Shown: positions 46,078 to 57,710, counted from the first letter of the stretch. The stretch is 64,000 nt of DNA from Crambe crambe (GCA_963924555.1 OZ004584.1:8749753-8813752), one strand, 5' to 3'. Notes: a model not told the origin generated them from the sequence alone. A program made the numbers and translations.

Positions 46078-48310
46078 CATAGATACTATAACCTCCGGAC
46101 ACGGGATTGGAAACGGGCTCACGTGCGCCTATGACAACCATTGAATTGCTTGCGTGCACTCCGCGTTGTAATTTTTGTTGACCGCACATAAAAAGAGAAT
46201 AAAGACATCGCTCTGAAACGGATGAATAGAGCGAGCCAGTAAGAAAACAGTTTTGTCTAATACTTTATACTACTCATTTTGATACTTAAAACAAAACTTT
46301 AAACCCTAGTTCATTGATATGGCTAGTTTTTGCCGTGGTTGGTCAATTCCTGGAGAAGAAAACTGTGTGAAAGGTTTTCTGTGTTGAATTAAGCTATTTT
46401 GCATTAAATTTTCCACCAAATGGTATACATAGAGATAAAGTTTGTTATAGGATGCTTTTTTTTTCTAAGACTTAAATATTACTGGAAAAAAATCTGGGTT
46501 TTGTAAGTTCAGGAGGCCATTAATGTGTGTAATTGTGTGCTCAATTTACCAGTCTGGGAGAAGTTTACTATGAAAAATAACCAGTTGATGTTGTAGCAAA
46601 ATAAAAGTAGTTTTGCATGTGCATAGTTAGAGTAGTTGACTTTTAGTGTAGGCCTTAAGTTACACATCATAATTATGCTAGCTATAACCATAAACTTTAA
46701 AAACCCAATTTGGTCAACTCTGAACTGAATGCATGGATATTCCTACCTGTGACGATTTTTATCATTACATTTATATATAGTGGCTAAAAGAAGAGTTTCT
46801 TGTCTATTCTTGTCTATTTGGATGGAGCATAAAAGCAAGGAAAGGGTTTTCCAAAGTTGAGAAAAAGAAAATGCTCCTTAGCCCTGAGACCTTGCTGGGT
46901 TTGAAAATGACAGGTAGCTAGAGCTTCTTGTTAGCTTGCTAATATTCCTTGTTATAGTATTATCATTTATGGAATATTCTGTTTTCCATTGATGGAGTGG
47001 AAAAAAAATTGAGTGAGCACCTTCTGAAAAGTTTTTTGGGTGGAACTCATGATAATCCTAGTGTTGAGGAATTTATCAACAACACTCAAGCACTATGGGT
47101 GATTAATACATTTTGCAGAGGTCCAGTTAGAGGCAATTGCAGGGCTCACAGTTCCAAGCCTGATTTGGAAAAAGAAAATGCAAAGCAGAGAATGATTTCC
47201 AAACATGAATGAATCATTATAACAGAAAAAAAAAGCATGCTGCATGAATTCTTGATTATTGGTGATGAGGACTTTGTGCAGTCCTTTAGAACATTGGAGG
47301 GACTTTTTCCACGCAATTCACTCATCTTGATCCACCCTTCAATGATCATTTTCAGCAACTCCTTCCCAATTTCGACATTCATATCCAGTGCAACTATATA
47401 TAGACCAATTCATTCATCTCTCATTACTTCTTCCATGATTTCATCTTTTTTCCACATATTTCTCTAGCCTTAATTGCTCGTACAATAGTTTTTTAATCAA
47501 TAAAAATGTCAAACGCATCATCTATAATATTATATATAGATCTAATACAAAATACAAGCCACTTCTGTTCACATTGAGGATCCAGTTGCTGAAGATTGGA
47601 CTGCTGCTTCTTCTATAGCTAGCTCTTCATCCAAAAGTTCCTCTAAACTCAATAACCACTCCATACATATTTTTTCACCATGGACTCTGTCCTTCACAGT
47701 TCTATAAATGTATCAAAATGGACATGCTGCTGTAACAGTAGATCCCCCATCATGTTCACCTAAAAAACCTATTAGATGATATTCTGGAAGATGGGAAATC
47801 CACCATATTTTTGTGATGACACCAAGAATTTCTTCCACATTAAGATGAATTCATCCGATGAATAAATGCTATAATGGTAAACCCCCACCTTTGTTTACAG
47901 CTGACTTTAAATAGTCAGAGCTGTTTCAAGTTTGCTATGGATTAAAGCAAAACTTGAAAGCTAACATTCATTCCTGCAGTCCAGGCACCATGCATATAAC
48001 TCTCTTGCAGCTTGCAGAGATGCAGAAGCGTTTAATGAAGGAAGTTTAAACCTTTTACTGCCTGAATGTATCTCAGACTCATTGAGAGGGGCCTAAAAAG
48101 TGAATTACATAGCTATAATAGCTGGATTTAAGGTTACAATCTTTGCTTACTTGTATTTCTCCTATAGCTTCAGCCATTATCGAAATACTTGCCTCAGCTA
48201 TACTGTTTGGCAACGTCTTTGCTGACTCAGCAAACAACGCGGATTGTATCCTAAAATCTCGCGCGAACCACCCGTTTCCAATCCCGTGTCCGGAGGTTAT
48301 AGTATCTATG
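46078..48310 (+). mobile_element. P-element with transposase remnants
   Basis: The ends are catagatactataacctccg and the inverted cggaggttatagtatctatg. The arms extend through ggacacgggattggaaacgg. Flanked by CTAATAC at 46071-46077 and 48311-48317, a perfect 7-bp duplication. Plus-strand exons read FSKVEKKKMLLSPETLLGLK (about 46850) and KLSEHLLKSFLGG, DNPSVEEFINNTQALWVINT, GPVRGNCR (about 46995-47150). These match the C-terminal part of P-type (THAP9-like) transposases, where the DNP...QALRV...RGNCR signature recurs. The N-terminal THAP and catalytic region was not found and stops intervene, so it is dead. Confidence 0.8.
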
Positions 48311-48498
48311 CTAATACAAAAGTGAAATTCTAGTTCCCCCACTTAGACCTAACAAAAGCTACTGTGAATGATTATCCAGCCTACTAGAGCCTACTAGAGC
48401 CTACTAGAGCCTACTACAATGTGCAGACCAAGTTTCAGGACCAGGGAGCTTACCGTTTCAGAAATACGGCAAGCAGGTAAATCGCTGGATTCTTCTCT
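48311..48498. mobile_element. Foldback arm fragment
   Basis: Resumes the element opened at 46005: gtgaaattctagttccccca, then gcctactagagcctactaga (one more tandem copy of the 11-bp gcctactagag unit than at 39270), and ccaagtttcaggaccaggga. It ends where a further tcagagagtgcggtagcac begins at 48500. Confidence 0.75.
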
Positions 48499-48518
48499 AT
48501 CAGAGAGTGCGGTAGCAC

Positions 48519-48591
48519 CATAGATACTATAACCTCCGCATACACAATTAATGGATGTATCTTGTGTGTTCATGATGTTATAGTATCTATG
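48519..48591. mobile_element. 73-bp internally deleted P-like element
   Basis: Consists of catagatactataacctccg, about 34 bases, and gttatagtatctatg. It is followed on the right by ctaatac, as at 48311, but preceded by gtagcac, so the left flank has been lost. Confidence 0.75.
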
Positions 48592-49804
48592 CTAATACTA
48601 AAGTGAAATTCTAGTTCACCCACTTAGACCTAACAAAAGCTACTGTGAATGATTATCCAGCCTACTAGAGCCTACTACAATGTGCAGACCAAGTTTCAGG
48701 ACCAGGGAGCTTCGACAAACAGGTAAATCGCTGGATTCTTCTTCTTCTCTATTATTATTATTATTATTATTATTATTCTTAGATAACCATATCTCTCGAA
48801 CCACTCAAGCTACAACTATGATTTCTGGATAAATCCACTCCAAATTCTACGAACTACGATCTTTTCTACTCGTTGATCCTCGAAAGAGTCGATGAAAAAG
48901 GAGACACTACGGACCACAGCACTCGACTAATTCAATTAGGAAGCCATCTTTTCTATAATTTTTTTTTTGAATGCCTTAATTTTTTTTTTTAATGGAATTC
49001 GATTATACACAGACAAACAAATAAGTCCAAGTCATGGCACTCCGTCTAGAGAGGGGGGGAGAGTTGGGAGGCGATGTAGCCATAAACAGGCGTTGCCACG
49101 CCACAGGGCGATGGCTAGTCGACCAAAGAGGTGCTTGGAAGAGTTGGAGGAATCTGTAGTACCCACTCTGTCTGCGATGGCCTTGCCAATGGAGCGAACA
49201 GTTTGAATTGTGTCGTCAGCAAGGCCCCCTAATGTTTCTGCTACCAGAGGAATGAAGTGCAAGCCTGCCGAGCGGCAAGCTGATAAAGAGGATGCTAGCT
49301 TGCGGTTCACTCCCACCTGAAGGGCATGGCCTGGGGTGAAGGAGGCTTCATTTAGAGTCTGCTGCTGCAGGGGGCTGATTACATGGACATCCAGAGCTGC
49401 AGGACGGCCCCCTTTCCAATTGGGTAGAAGGATATCAGCTGGGCGAGAGAGGGAGCTGGCAAGGAGGCCAGGGGTCTCCTTGGAAGGGGCCAAGGCTGCA
49501 TGTATTTGATATCCAATTATTAGAAATTATAATATTACTCAGCCTCTAGCTAGCTAGTCTCTGGATAATGATGATGATAGACTACTGTATCGATTCAGGG
49601 ATTTAGATTCACCACGATTGACTCATCTTCGACCTCCAAGTAGAACTCAACAATAACACAACACCTTGACTCGTTGATAACGATTGGGCTGGTATGCTAT
49701 TGGAGAACTATTGGAGAACTTCTTTCATCTGTCCCTGCATACACATAGAAGAATGAACTCTATACATAGCTAAAACCATAAAGAGAGGAAAAAAGACCAG
49801 GAAC
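48592..49804. mobile_element. Foldback left arm, second copy, with nested non-LTR element
   Basis: Colinear with 39210-40205 (for example tctcgaaccactcaagctac, gatgaaaaaggagacactac, tctgtccctgcatacacat), without the 303-bp MITE but with the retrotransposon at about 48957-49497. A (TTA)n run is at 48748-48775. Confidence 0.8.
48957..49497 (-). mobile_element. 5'-truncated non-LTR retrotransposon, C-terminal region
   Basis: The minus-strand frame 49493-49032 encodes SRPADILLPNWKGGRPAALD, VHVISPLQQQTLNEASFTPG, HFIPLVAETLGGLADDTIQT and GRLAIALWRGNACLW. This matches the region following the reverse transcriptase in many invertebrate non-LTR polyproteins (RPADxLLPxW...GRPAALDV...TPG). It is followed on the minus strand by two A-runs (48992-48980, 48969-48959), a retrotransposed tail. 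It interrupts the foldback arm between ttttctataa and catgtatttgatatcc, which are adjacent or nearly so in the 39880 copy. Confidence 0.8.
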
Positions 49805-50107
49805 AAGTAAGGGAAAAAGCATTTCGTGAAATGAAAAAAGATGTAGGGATGACCACTGCTCAAAAAAGTAAGGAAACAAGAAGGATGGAAATGGGATCAA
49901 TCTTTATTCTGTATATCCAGCCAACAATCCCTACAGATACGTTGGGTAACTTCAGATTATAGTGTAGTAATGTGTGTATATGTAGGGATTGTTGGCTGGA
50001 TATACAGAATAAAGATTGATCCCATTTCCATCCTTCTTGTTTCCTTACTTTTTTGAGCAGTGGTCATCCCTACATCTTTTTTCATTTCACGAAATGCTTT
50101 TTCCCTT
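49805..50107. mobile_element. Core foldback MITE, copy 2
   Basis: Same family as 40206-40492, with arms nearly perfect from taagggaaaaagcatttcgt to acgaaatgctttttccctta. The ORF-like stretches in the arms are not genes. Confidence 0.85.
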
Positions 50108-50368
50108 ATTTTATATTATTATTATTATTATTATTATTATTATCATTCTTAGACAACCATATCTCTCGAACCACTTAAGCTACAGCTATGATTTCTGGAT
50201 AAATCTACTCCAAATTCTACCAACTACGATCTTTTCTACTCGTTGATCCTCGAAAGAGTCGATGAAAAAGGAGACACTACGGAGCACAGCACTCGACTAA
50301 TTCAATTACGAAGCCATCTTTTCTATAATAATGCGCATGTATTTGATATCCAATTATTCGAAATTATA

Positions 50369-51299
50369 GTGTAAAGCGGGGTAATTCCGGTCGCGGTGCA
50401 ATTCCGGTCACGCGGAGAAAGAATGTCAGTATCTACAGAGTTTTTGCACCAAATCACTGCTACAGGTAGCTAGTTCACTTGACTACATTTGGGTAGAATG
50501 ATTAGCATATACCTTGTTTCCTGTTGGCAGAGGAGCACTTGTTATTCTGTCACGTTTGACATGATCACGGTAGGCCTGTTAGTCAAAACTTAAGAATTTT
50601 GTATATAGCTACTGAGATAAGGTAAGCAGGCAGCTCATAACTGTGAGACTATTAACTACATTTATACTGAAAGTAACTACACTTTAGTTTGCAGCTAAAG
50701 ATCAGACACAGAGGAAATATTGCCACTATAGTTTACAGCTTACAGGACCTAGTATCTAGACTATTCTCGAGCCAGACCCCTTACCAATTGTGTGTGAAAA
50801 AACATTTTGTAAGTATTAAGTTTTAACCTTTATCTGGAACTGCCAGAGAAGTAACCCTCAAGGTTCTGGGCAAGGAGGAGAGGAATTGACCATGCTATTA
50901 CATTATTATTGAATTCATCATCTTTTTCAATCTAAATCACTGCAAATGGTTGATAGAACTTAGTTACAACTGTCTCCAGGTCCATGTTGCATCTAAACAG
51001 GTGCAAATAATTATAATACAACTTCATAAATCTTTTATACAGCTTTAACTGCAAAATAGATGAGCCGACTGGAATTACCCCATGAATTTGATTTTATCAA
51101 TTTATTAGCTGCACACTTTAAATTATTTTTAATTCTACATTATTTCAACCTGCACTCTATCTTTTTGGAGCATAAACTGTACTAATGTGGTGCTGTCTGG
51201 GAAAAATTTTTTTCGAAGCTCATCCTTGCTTAACCTCTGCGTTTCGAGGGACTGAACATAGCAGTCATAAAGAGTGACCGGAATTACCCCGTTTTACCC
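50369..51299. mobile_element. 931-bp TIR element with TA target duplication
   Basis: The ends are gtgtaaagcggggtaattcc (then ggtc) and the inverted ggaattaccccgttttaccc. TA flanks each side. The empty site (aaattataatattactcag) is visible in the arm copies at about 39919 and 49526. No coding capacity recognised; Tc1/mariner- or pogo-type by target only. Confidence 0.85.
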
Positions 51300-51601
51300 T
51301 AATATTACTCAGCTGTCTCTAGCTAGCTAGCTACTAACTAACTAGTTAGCTCTAGATAATGATGATAGACTACTGTATCCACTCGGGGATTTAGATTCAC
51401 CACAGTAGACTCTATTTCAGCATCTCCAACCTCCAAGTATAGCTACAACAACCATAGGCTCCAACTTTTCTAAAAATGTTTGAAGGACACAAACCACATG
51501 CACACCCATCTACATGTATAATTTAATCACCACGCCTCTAATTAACATAACCACGCCCAGTACTTAAATGCATGCACAGCACTGACCTCATAGCGCAGCA
51601 C

Positions 51602-52358
51602 TAGCCTCGTCCCCAGGCCTTATTAAAATAAGGGCCTGGTATCCACTGTTTGCGCATGTGCTGGTTTTTCACGCTTTTCCGTGAATTTGTGCACTTTCGG
51701 AAATTTTAGGATACGTAAACGTCACAATAATTGGGCGGGGCCTTGTTTCTATGACGGCTGCTAGTAATTAGCTAGAACAATGGAAGGTGCTTCTCCAGCT
51801 TCAGCTACTGATAAGGTCGGCTACAAACCATAGTTACTTGTTTTTCTGACGCCGTCGCTTTCCCTTGGAGACGTCGGGCTTGCCTTATGTAGAGCATAGT
51901 GTAGAAGAACAGAGCCTGGCCCATCAGGTCTGTTTAAAAAAACGAAGTATTTGTACGTCTGACTGCCGACTGGAAAGAGCCAAGTTCTGCCGTTTGTAGT
52001 GGACCACCAGAACTTCTATTAGTCTCAGTAAGGTCTGGCCGCGCGAGATTCGTAATAAGAAAAAGTAGTAGCTAGCTGGGATGAGAAGCACAGTTCTTGG
52101 TCCGGATGGAGGATCAGGTCAGAGGACTGAGAAAGAAGTGTGTGAACCCTCCATAATCATCTCTTTAAAGTCTGCTTCCAAGGAGAACTTTGCTACAGAG
52201 TCTTGTTCCTGCGGCAAAGATCGAGTCATCTAATTAGTACCGCCCACTCTACATCGTCATCGGCACATTATAATGATATTCATAGATGCTGGGGTCGCGC
52301 ACGCGCAAACAGTGGATACCAGGCCCTATTTCAATAATAAGGCCTGGGTACGAGGCTA
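51602..52358. mobile_element. MULE-like TIR element, 757 bp
   Basis: The ends are tagcctcgtccccaggcctt and the inverted aaggcctgggtacgaggcta. The arms extend to gcctggtatccactgtttgcgc. Flanked by AGCGCAGCAC at 51592-51601 and 52359-52368, a 10-bp duplication. Same end sequence family as 37239 and 43453. Confidence 0.85.
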
Positions 52359-52670
52359 AGCGCAGCACATGCCCAGCAGAGCATGCATTGCATATTTGCC
52401 AGGCCCATAATAATAATGTGCTGTAACTGCTTGCATAGTTTGATATGTAGCTGGCTAGACAACTTTAAGGACAAACAATAGGGCAGTAGCAAGCCATTGA
52501 AGGACGAAGGACAAAGTCTAAAAATTAAGGACTGTCCTTCAGATTTAAGGACAGTCGGAGCCTATGAACAACACCTTGACTCAACTATTCTTCTTTCATC
52601 TGTCCCTGCATACATATAGAAGAATGAACTCTAAAACCATAAAAGAGAGGAAAAAAAGACCAGGAACAAG

Positions 52671-52945
52671 TAAGGGAAAAAGCATTTCGTGAAATGAAAA
52701 AAGATGTAGGGATGACCACTGCTCAAAAAAGTAAGGAAACAAGAAGGATGGAAATTGTTCTGTATATCCAGCCAACAATCCCTACATATACGTCGGGTAG
52801 ATTATAGTGCAGTAATGTATGTATATGTAGGGATTGTTGGCTGGATATACAGAACAATTTCCATCCTTCTTGTTTCCTTACTTTTTTGAGCAGTGGTCAT
52901 CCCTACATCTTTTTTCATTTCACGAAATGCTTTTTCCCTTATAAT
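52671..52945. mobile_element. Core foldback MITE, copy 3
   Basis: taagggaaaaagcatttcgt to gaaatgctttttccctta, arms nearly perfect. Its right end abuts the 3' flank of granulin copy 3. Confidence 0.85.
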
Positions 52946-53280
52946 ACTACAAATAACAACACAACATCATTTAAGGAGGAAGTCAGTATTACATAATACA
53001 TTCAGACAGTTAAAGTATGTCTTTTTACGGCTTTGACAGATACCCTACCGACTTGAGCAGAGGGTGACCAGCTCCAGCCTTGAAGCACTTTGTAGTTCCA
53101 CAACTGTAGCCTTCGGGACAGCAATGAGTCATGTCGCTACAACAAACAGCATCGGGATTAGGACAGCATCCATATCTTCCTCCCACTACACTACAACAGG
53201 TTTGACCATCTTTGCACGTTCCACCATCAGGACAGACAATTGTGGGAGACTTTTCTTTTTCACGACGTCCTATTAATTGG

Positions 53281-55066
53281 CGAGCGAGCGAAGCGAGCGA
53301 AGCCCCACACTAATTGGTCAAAATGGAAAATTGCGATATTTATATGTTACACCATAGATATAAGATGTTTACGGGATTGGAAACGGATCACGTGCTCTCG
53401 TTAGCAACTAACAACCGAGGCGCGTTGACAGCTGAATGACATAGCACTTTTGTCAAAGTTGCTGTTCTGACAAGATCCGTGAGGTAAGACTTATGCCAAT
53501 GATACTATAATACACTAGGGCATAGATTTACTGTATGAAATAAATTTTAGCTCAGATTTTCAAGTTTATTCCTACAAATACTACTGTGGTGGTTAATGGG
53601 ACTGTAATCCCTCTCACGCTTGATGGAATCAATTGCTGTTGCCCATTTTCTGATCAAAAGGCATGTAAACTTTAGCTACATGGAATAGTAATGTTAGTTT
53701 TTGTATTAGCTGACATATATTGTCTCTAGCATTTGCAAGTGGTGTTAAAACTGTAGTCCCTCTCCCAAGAAATAGATTAACAATATTGCAACTGTATTAG
53801 TAATTTCAGGGAAAGGATAGAACAGTAAATGGAATTGGCGCATTTGTTTTCTATACAATAGTCATCCTATGGAGATGGCAAGCTTACTATATTTCCCCCC
53901 TAATATCCATAGGGTCCACAGGACAGCTGACTGAGCCGAATTCTTGAGATGGATGGTGTCAAAATCCAACAGCCAAAAGCTGGAAGTATTGCAATAATGC
54001 TGATGAGGGCGAACTGAGCAGAAACTGGCGGATAACTTTGGGGCAAAATTATCTAGCTATAATAATAATGAATTTATGTCTAATTTTAATACAAAAAGTC
54101 ATTCTGGCCTTTCTTTCAAATCAATCACATAAAATTAATGTATAATGAGTAATGATAGGTACTCATAGTTATAATTACAAGGAAAAAAGTTATGAATAAT
54201 TAATAACTTCCTTCCTCAGACTCTCCAACTTCAACTCTCTGACTCTTCACTTCTTCAATACCTTCCCCTTAGCTTACTTGTACTATTCTGTGAGCTGTAG
54301 GGGCAGAACATCACTTTAACTGCCTTGAAAGGAGTGAATATTGATCTCCTTTCACGGCCATTAATATAATTAATGCTGCATGCGCGTGCGCATCTGTCAA
54401 CGCGCCTCGGTTGTGCAGTTCATTGGGCGTTTCCAATCCCGTAAAACCTCTTATATCTATGGTTACACGTACGTCACTCAAAATGCGCATGCGCTTACGC
54501 ATGCGCATGAAATAGCTACTAAGCAACGTCATAATAAGCAATCATTTTCTTTAAGCTTGAAGTTGAAACACTATTGTAGCGAGTATTATGGAACCCAGAG
54601 AACCAGAAAACAAGCGAAGGAGGGCCCCAGAACACCCTCTAGAAACTGACCAGCAAAGAAGAGCGAGACCTCATGAAAGAAATGAAAGAGAAGGAGAACA
54701 GAGTCAAAGGAACAGAGAAAAACAAGACTAGCAAAGAAATGTGACAGATAGAGGGAATCTACTGAGTCAGCAGAAGATAATGCTGCAAGAGCAGAGCAAA
54801 TGAGAGCCAGAAGAAGAGCAGAGTCAGAGCTGCCAGATTAGAGCATATGAGGGCTCATTATTTGAGAGACTAGCTACTGAGTCTGAACAGGAGTGGTAGC
54901 CTGGGTTCAGAGAAGACACTCTAATGCTAACTGGGAATGCACCAACCTGAATAGCTAGCTATCGAAAGTCACTGTTGGGGCTATATAATCATAAGTGAGG
55001 GAGGAGCACATTGAAATGACCACTGGCTGCTTGCTTGCCCAACTAATGCTATACGAGCATCTCTAG
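53281..55066 (+). mobile_element. Insertion in granulin exon, candidate Helitron
   Basis: Granulin coding sequence is continuous across this point in copy 1 (cctattaattggagtaatgg). The inserted DNA starts with cgagcgagcgaagcgagcga and ends gctatacgagcatctctag followed by T. The end has a 5-bp-stem hairpin (atgct/agcat) six bases before CTAG, as at Helitron 3' ends. A plus-strand frame at 54588-54731 encodes a basic peptide (MEPREPENKRRRAPEHP), followed in another frame by AARAEQMRARRRAE, resembling the Arg-rich N-terminus of Helitron-type ORFs. TTGG is present on both sides, so an element with a 4-bp duplication is the alternative. A P-like element is nested inside. Confidence 0.45.
53353..54461. 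mobile_element. P-like element, CATAGATA family, 1109 bp
   Basis: The ends are catagatataagatgtttac and the inverted gtaaaacctcttatatctatg, both next to the gggattggaaacg core. Inverted similarity continues through ccgaggcgcgttgaca / tgtcaacgcgcctcgg. Flanked by GTTACAC at 53346-53352 and 54462-54468, a perfect 7-bp duplication. The interior has no recognised transposase. Confidence 0.85.
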
Positions 55067-56779
55067 TTGGAGTAATGGGAAATTTGACCCAGTCTTCAAG
55101 CAGTGCGTTGTACCACATTGGTAGCCTGAAGGACAGCAATGTTTCCTGTCGAGACAGCAAACACCATTGAGCTCAGGACAACATGCATATTCTCCTTCCC
55201 CTGCAGAGCAACACGTTTGACCATCTTTGCACTCGCCACCATCAGGACAGTACACGTTCAGTACTTTTGGCTTGAATTTGAATGATCCCAGAAGAGGGTG
55301 ATCCCCTTTAGACAAAGCGCATACACTTGCAGAACAAGGATACCCTGCAAGGCAACACTGTTCATTGTCGCTACAGCAAGAGGGAAAGTCCGAATGCCCT
55401 GCAATGGGAATGTCCGAATGCCCTGCAGCGGGAATGTCCGAATACTCTGTATATATAGGGCAACATTGTTCATTGTCGCTACAGCAAAGCCGAGACTGCA
55501 AAATGTGATAATATTATAGTAACTGGCATGTCAGCATTTAGCTTCAGGCTAGTCTTAAACTTGCCTGGACTTTTGGCTTGGGTAGGTGATCAGCTCTTGA
55601 CAGAACACATTGCAGACCATTAGGATCACAATCATAACCTGCAGGGCAACAATGCTTGTGGTCGCTACAGCAAACAGGATGGTCCAAAGTGCAGCAACCA
55701 TTCATGTTACCACAACAAACCGGGTAATCTACAGAGCAGCACCCTTCATCACTACAACAAACGTTGCCAGACTGGCAGCACTTGTCACCACTGCAACAAA
55801 CACCATTCGGATCAGGACAGCAATCATATCCTCCAGTCCCTGAACTGCAGCAGGTTTGACCATCAGCACAAGTCCCTCCATCAGGACAGACCACGTCCCC
55901 TACTCCTTTCATCTTGAGTAAAAACAGAGACTGCAAAAAGAGCTAAATATGACATTCCAGGCACTCGAAAAAAAAATTTTTTTCGCAAAAAGCGGACTGG
56001 GCACTCAAATTTTTCGCAGCTTCTGGAAAGTGAATCTAGGATACGAAATTCCCAGCAATTGTATATAGCTAGCTAGCTAACTCACCTTCAGGCTAGTATT
56101 GGAGTCATGAGTGCGCATCTTCATCTTCACTGGCTCAATGAGAGGACTAGAAGTAGCGAAGCGCAACATAAGTACGGACACTGCAATACGAAGAACCACA
56201 GCCATTCTTAAGATCGTGCCGTCTAATGTCACACATCTCCGAGTGTCTGTTTTTAATGATCAGAGATCTCCATCCTGTGAGCTAGCTGCGCGCAAGCGCA
56301 TTATTTAGGCGCCCAGCAACACTACAGCGGATGGATGATCCGATGTCGTCTCTCATTCTCTCTGCTACGCGGTGCAGCTATCATGTGCATCATGCAGGGG
56401 TGCCCGTTCCACCATTGGCCATGCAACCAGGGAACCTGAGGCCCCAACAGACCTTATCACCAGGGTCTGTCATAGTCTCGACCACTTTTAAACCTTTGAC
56501 CCGATACCCCTAAGTGCATGAGCATTAGGGCTCACTCAACTATATTCTCAAATTCTCAAGCACACTGCATACCCATAATGCTTTGATATCTACCGAGCTT
56601 TGATATACTCAAAAGACATAACATTACTGCTAGTGCTAGAAGCTTCAGATTCAGGCTCAATTTCTTTCCCAATAATTCAATGGATTGGTGGAATGGAATG
56701 GAATAGCTACTGGAATCTGAGATTTCAATTATTGCACACGTTCCGACCTTGGCTTCCATGTTCTATATTGCATTGGTAT

Positions 56780-57270
56780 TAAATCTGTGATTGCTAGCAA
56801 CAATTGTACCAATTCAGATGCAGGAAATTCCGAATCTATATAACATGCATCAGTGTGATGCAATTAAAGGTGGATGTAGCAGCTTTATGTTAAAACATAA
56901 CCATGAAAAAATTGCTTTCACAGAGGGTTGGAGTACACAACACAAGAGGAGATGTGATCATGTTAATCACCTATTACTACTATAGTTCCCTGAGGATGTT
57001 TGCTGAATATATACATATCTATACATATCTCTTGAAGGTAGCTAGTAGGCCCGGATAAATAATGCTGGCATAGTATACAGTATATCTAGAACCATTTGAG
57101 AATTATAGTTTATAGCTACGGTATCAGTCTGACAAGATGGTAATATGGAATGTGGATGTGGGATTCAGCATAAATATGATAGATACAATACTCAAGAGCT
57201 GCATGATCTTACAAGTTCTATATTAGGTTTCAGTAATAACAATCACTTAGCTATCATACATGATTTGAGG
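56780..57270. repeat. Dispersed repeat, inverted relative to 24115-24700
   Basis: Carries the complement of the blocks listed for 24115-24700. Shorter related pieces (tagctaccttcaagtgatat) recur at 57435 and 57546, showing local tandem duplication. Confidence 0.7.
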
Positions 57271-57710
57271 AGCAATAAATAATTGTTAGTACGGGCATGC
57301 ATGTTTATTAGCGTTGAAGATGAATTGTAGGTTAACTGAGCCTAATGGCTAGCTAGCTACTAGTTAGATCAATAGTATTGGTAGTATTCTAGTCCAGTAT
57401 AATTGATTCAATTCCACTGTTCCCAATCCATGGGCCTACTAGCTACCTTCAAGTGATATGTTACTCAGCTAACAGGTGATCAACATGATCATGTCTCCTC
57501 TTGTGCACTGTATTCCATTCCACTGTTTCCAATCCACAGGCCTACTAGCTACCTTCAAGTGATATATAGATATGTTACTCAGCAAACATCCATGGAAGCC
57601 AATGTCGGAACGTGTGTTAATAATCTAAATCATAGATTCCAATATATTCCGTTATGTATAGAGCATTGGCCCTCTCGCCATTTTGCGACTCAATGCACCT
57701 GTCATGCCAA

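Larger units (their letters stand above)
50110..52670. mobile_element. Foldback left arm, third copy, with two nested elements
   Basis: Colinear again with the 39700 and 48770 arms: cttagacaaccatatctctc through attcgaaattata, atattactcag and ctcggggatttagattcacc. It is interrupted by a TA-flanked element (50369-51299) and, after the cctccaagtata segment, by unique DNA carrying a MULE-like element (51602-52358). It resumes at about 52563. Confidence 0.75.
52990..56205 (-). pseudogene. Granulin gene, copy 3 (decayed and split)
   Basis: The signal exon at 56205-56086 (MAVVLRIAVSVLMLRFATSS) has 40 codons as in copy 1. Exon 2 at 55931-55544 encodes CPDGGTCADGQTCCSSGTGG to HCCPAGYDCDPNGLQC, but a 4-base loss after PKVQA shifts the frame to a stop, and the splice donor GTATAT of copy 1 is replaced by CTAAAT. 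Exon 3 starts at about 55498, has lost most of its first module, and gained three 24-base repeats (encoding HSDIPxAG). At about 55068 it is cut by a 1.8-kb insertion. The last module resumes at 53280-53000 and has a TAA in place of the Gln codon in PQKDIL. Its 3' flank matches that of copy 1, so the whole locus was duplicated. Confidence 0.8.
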
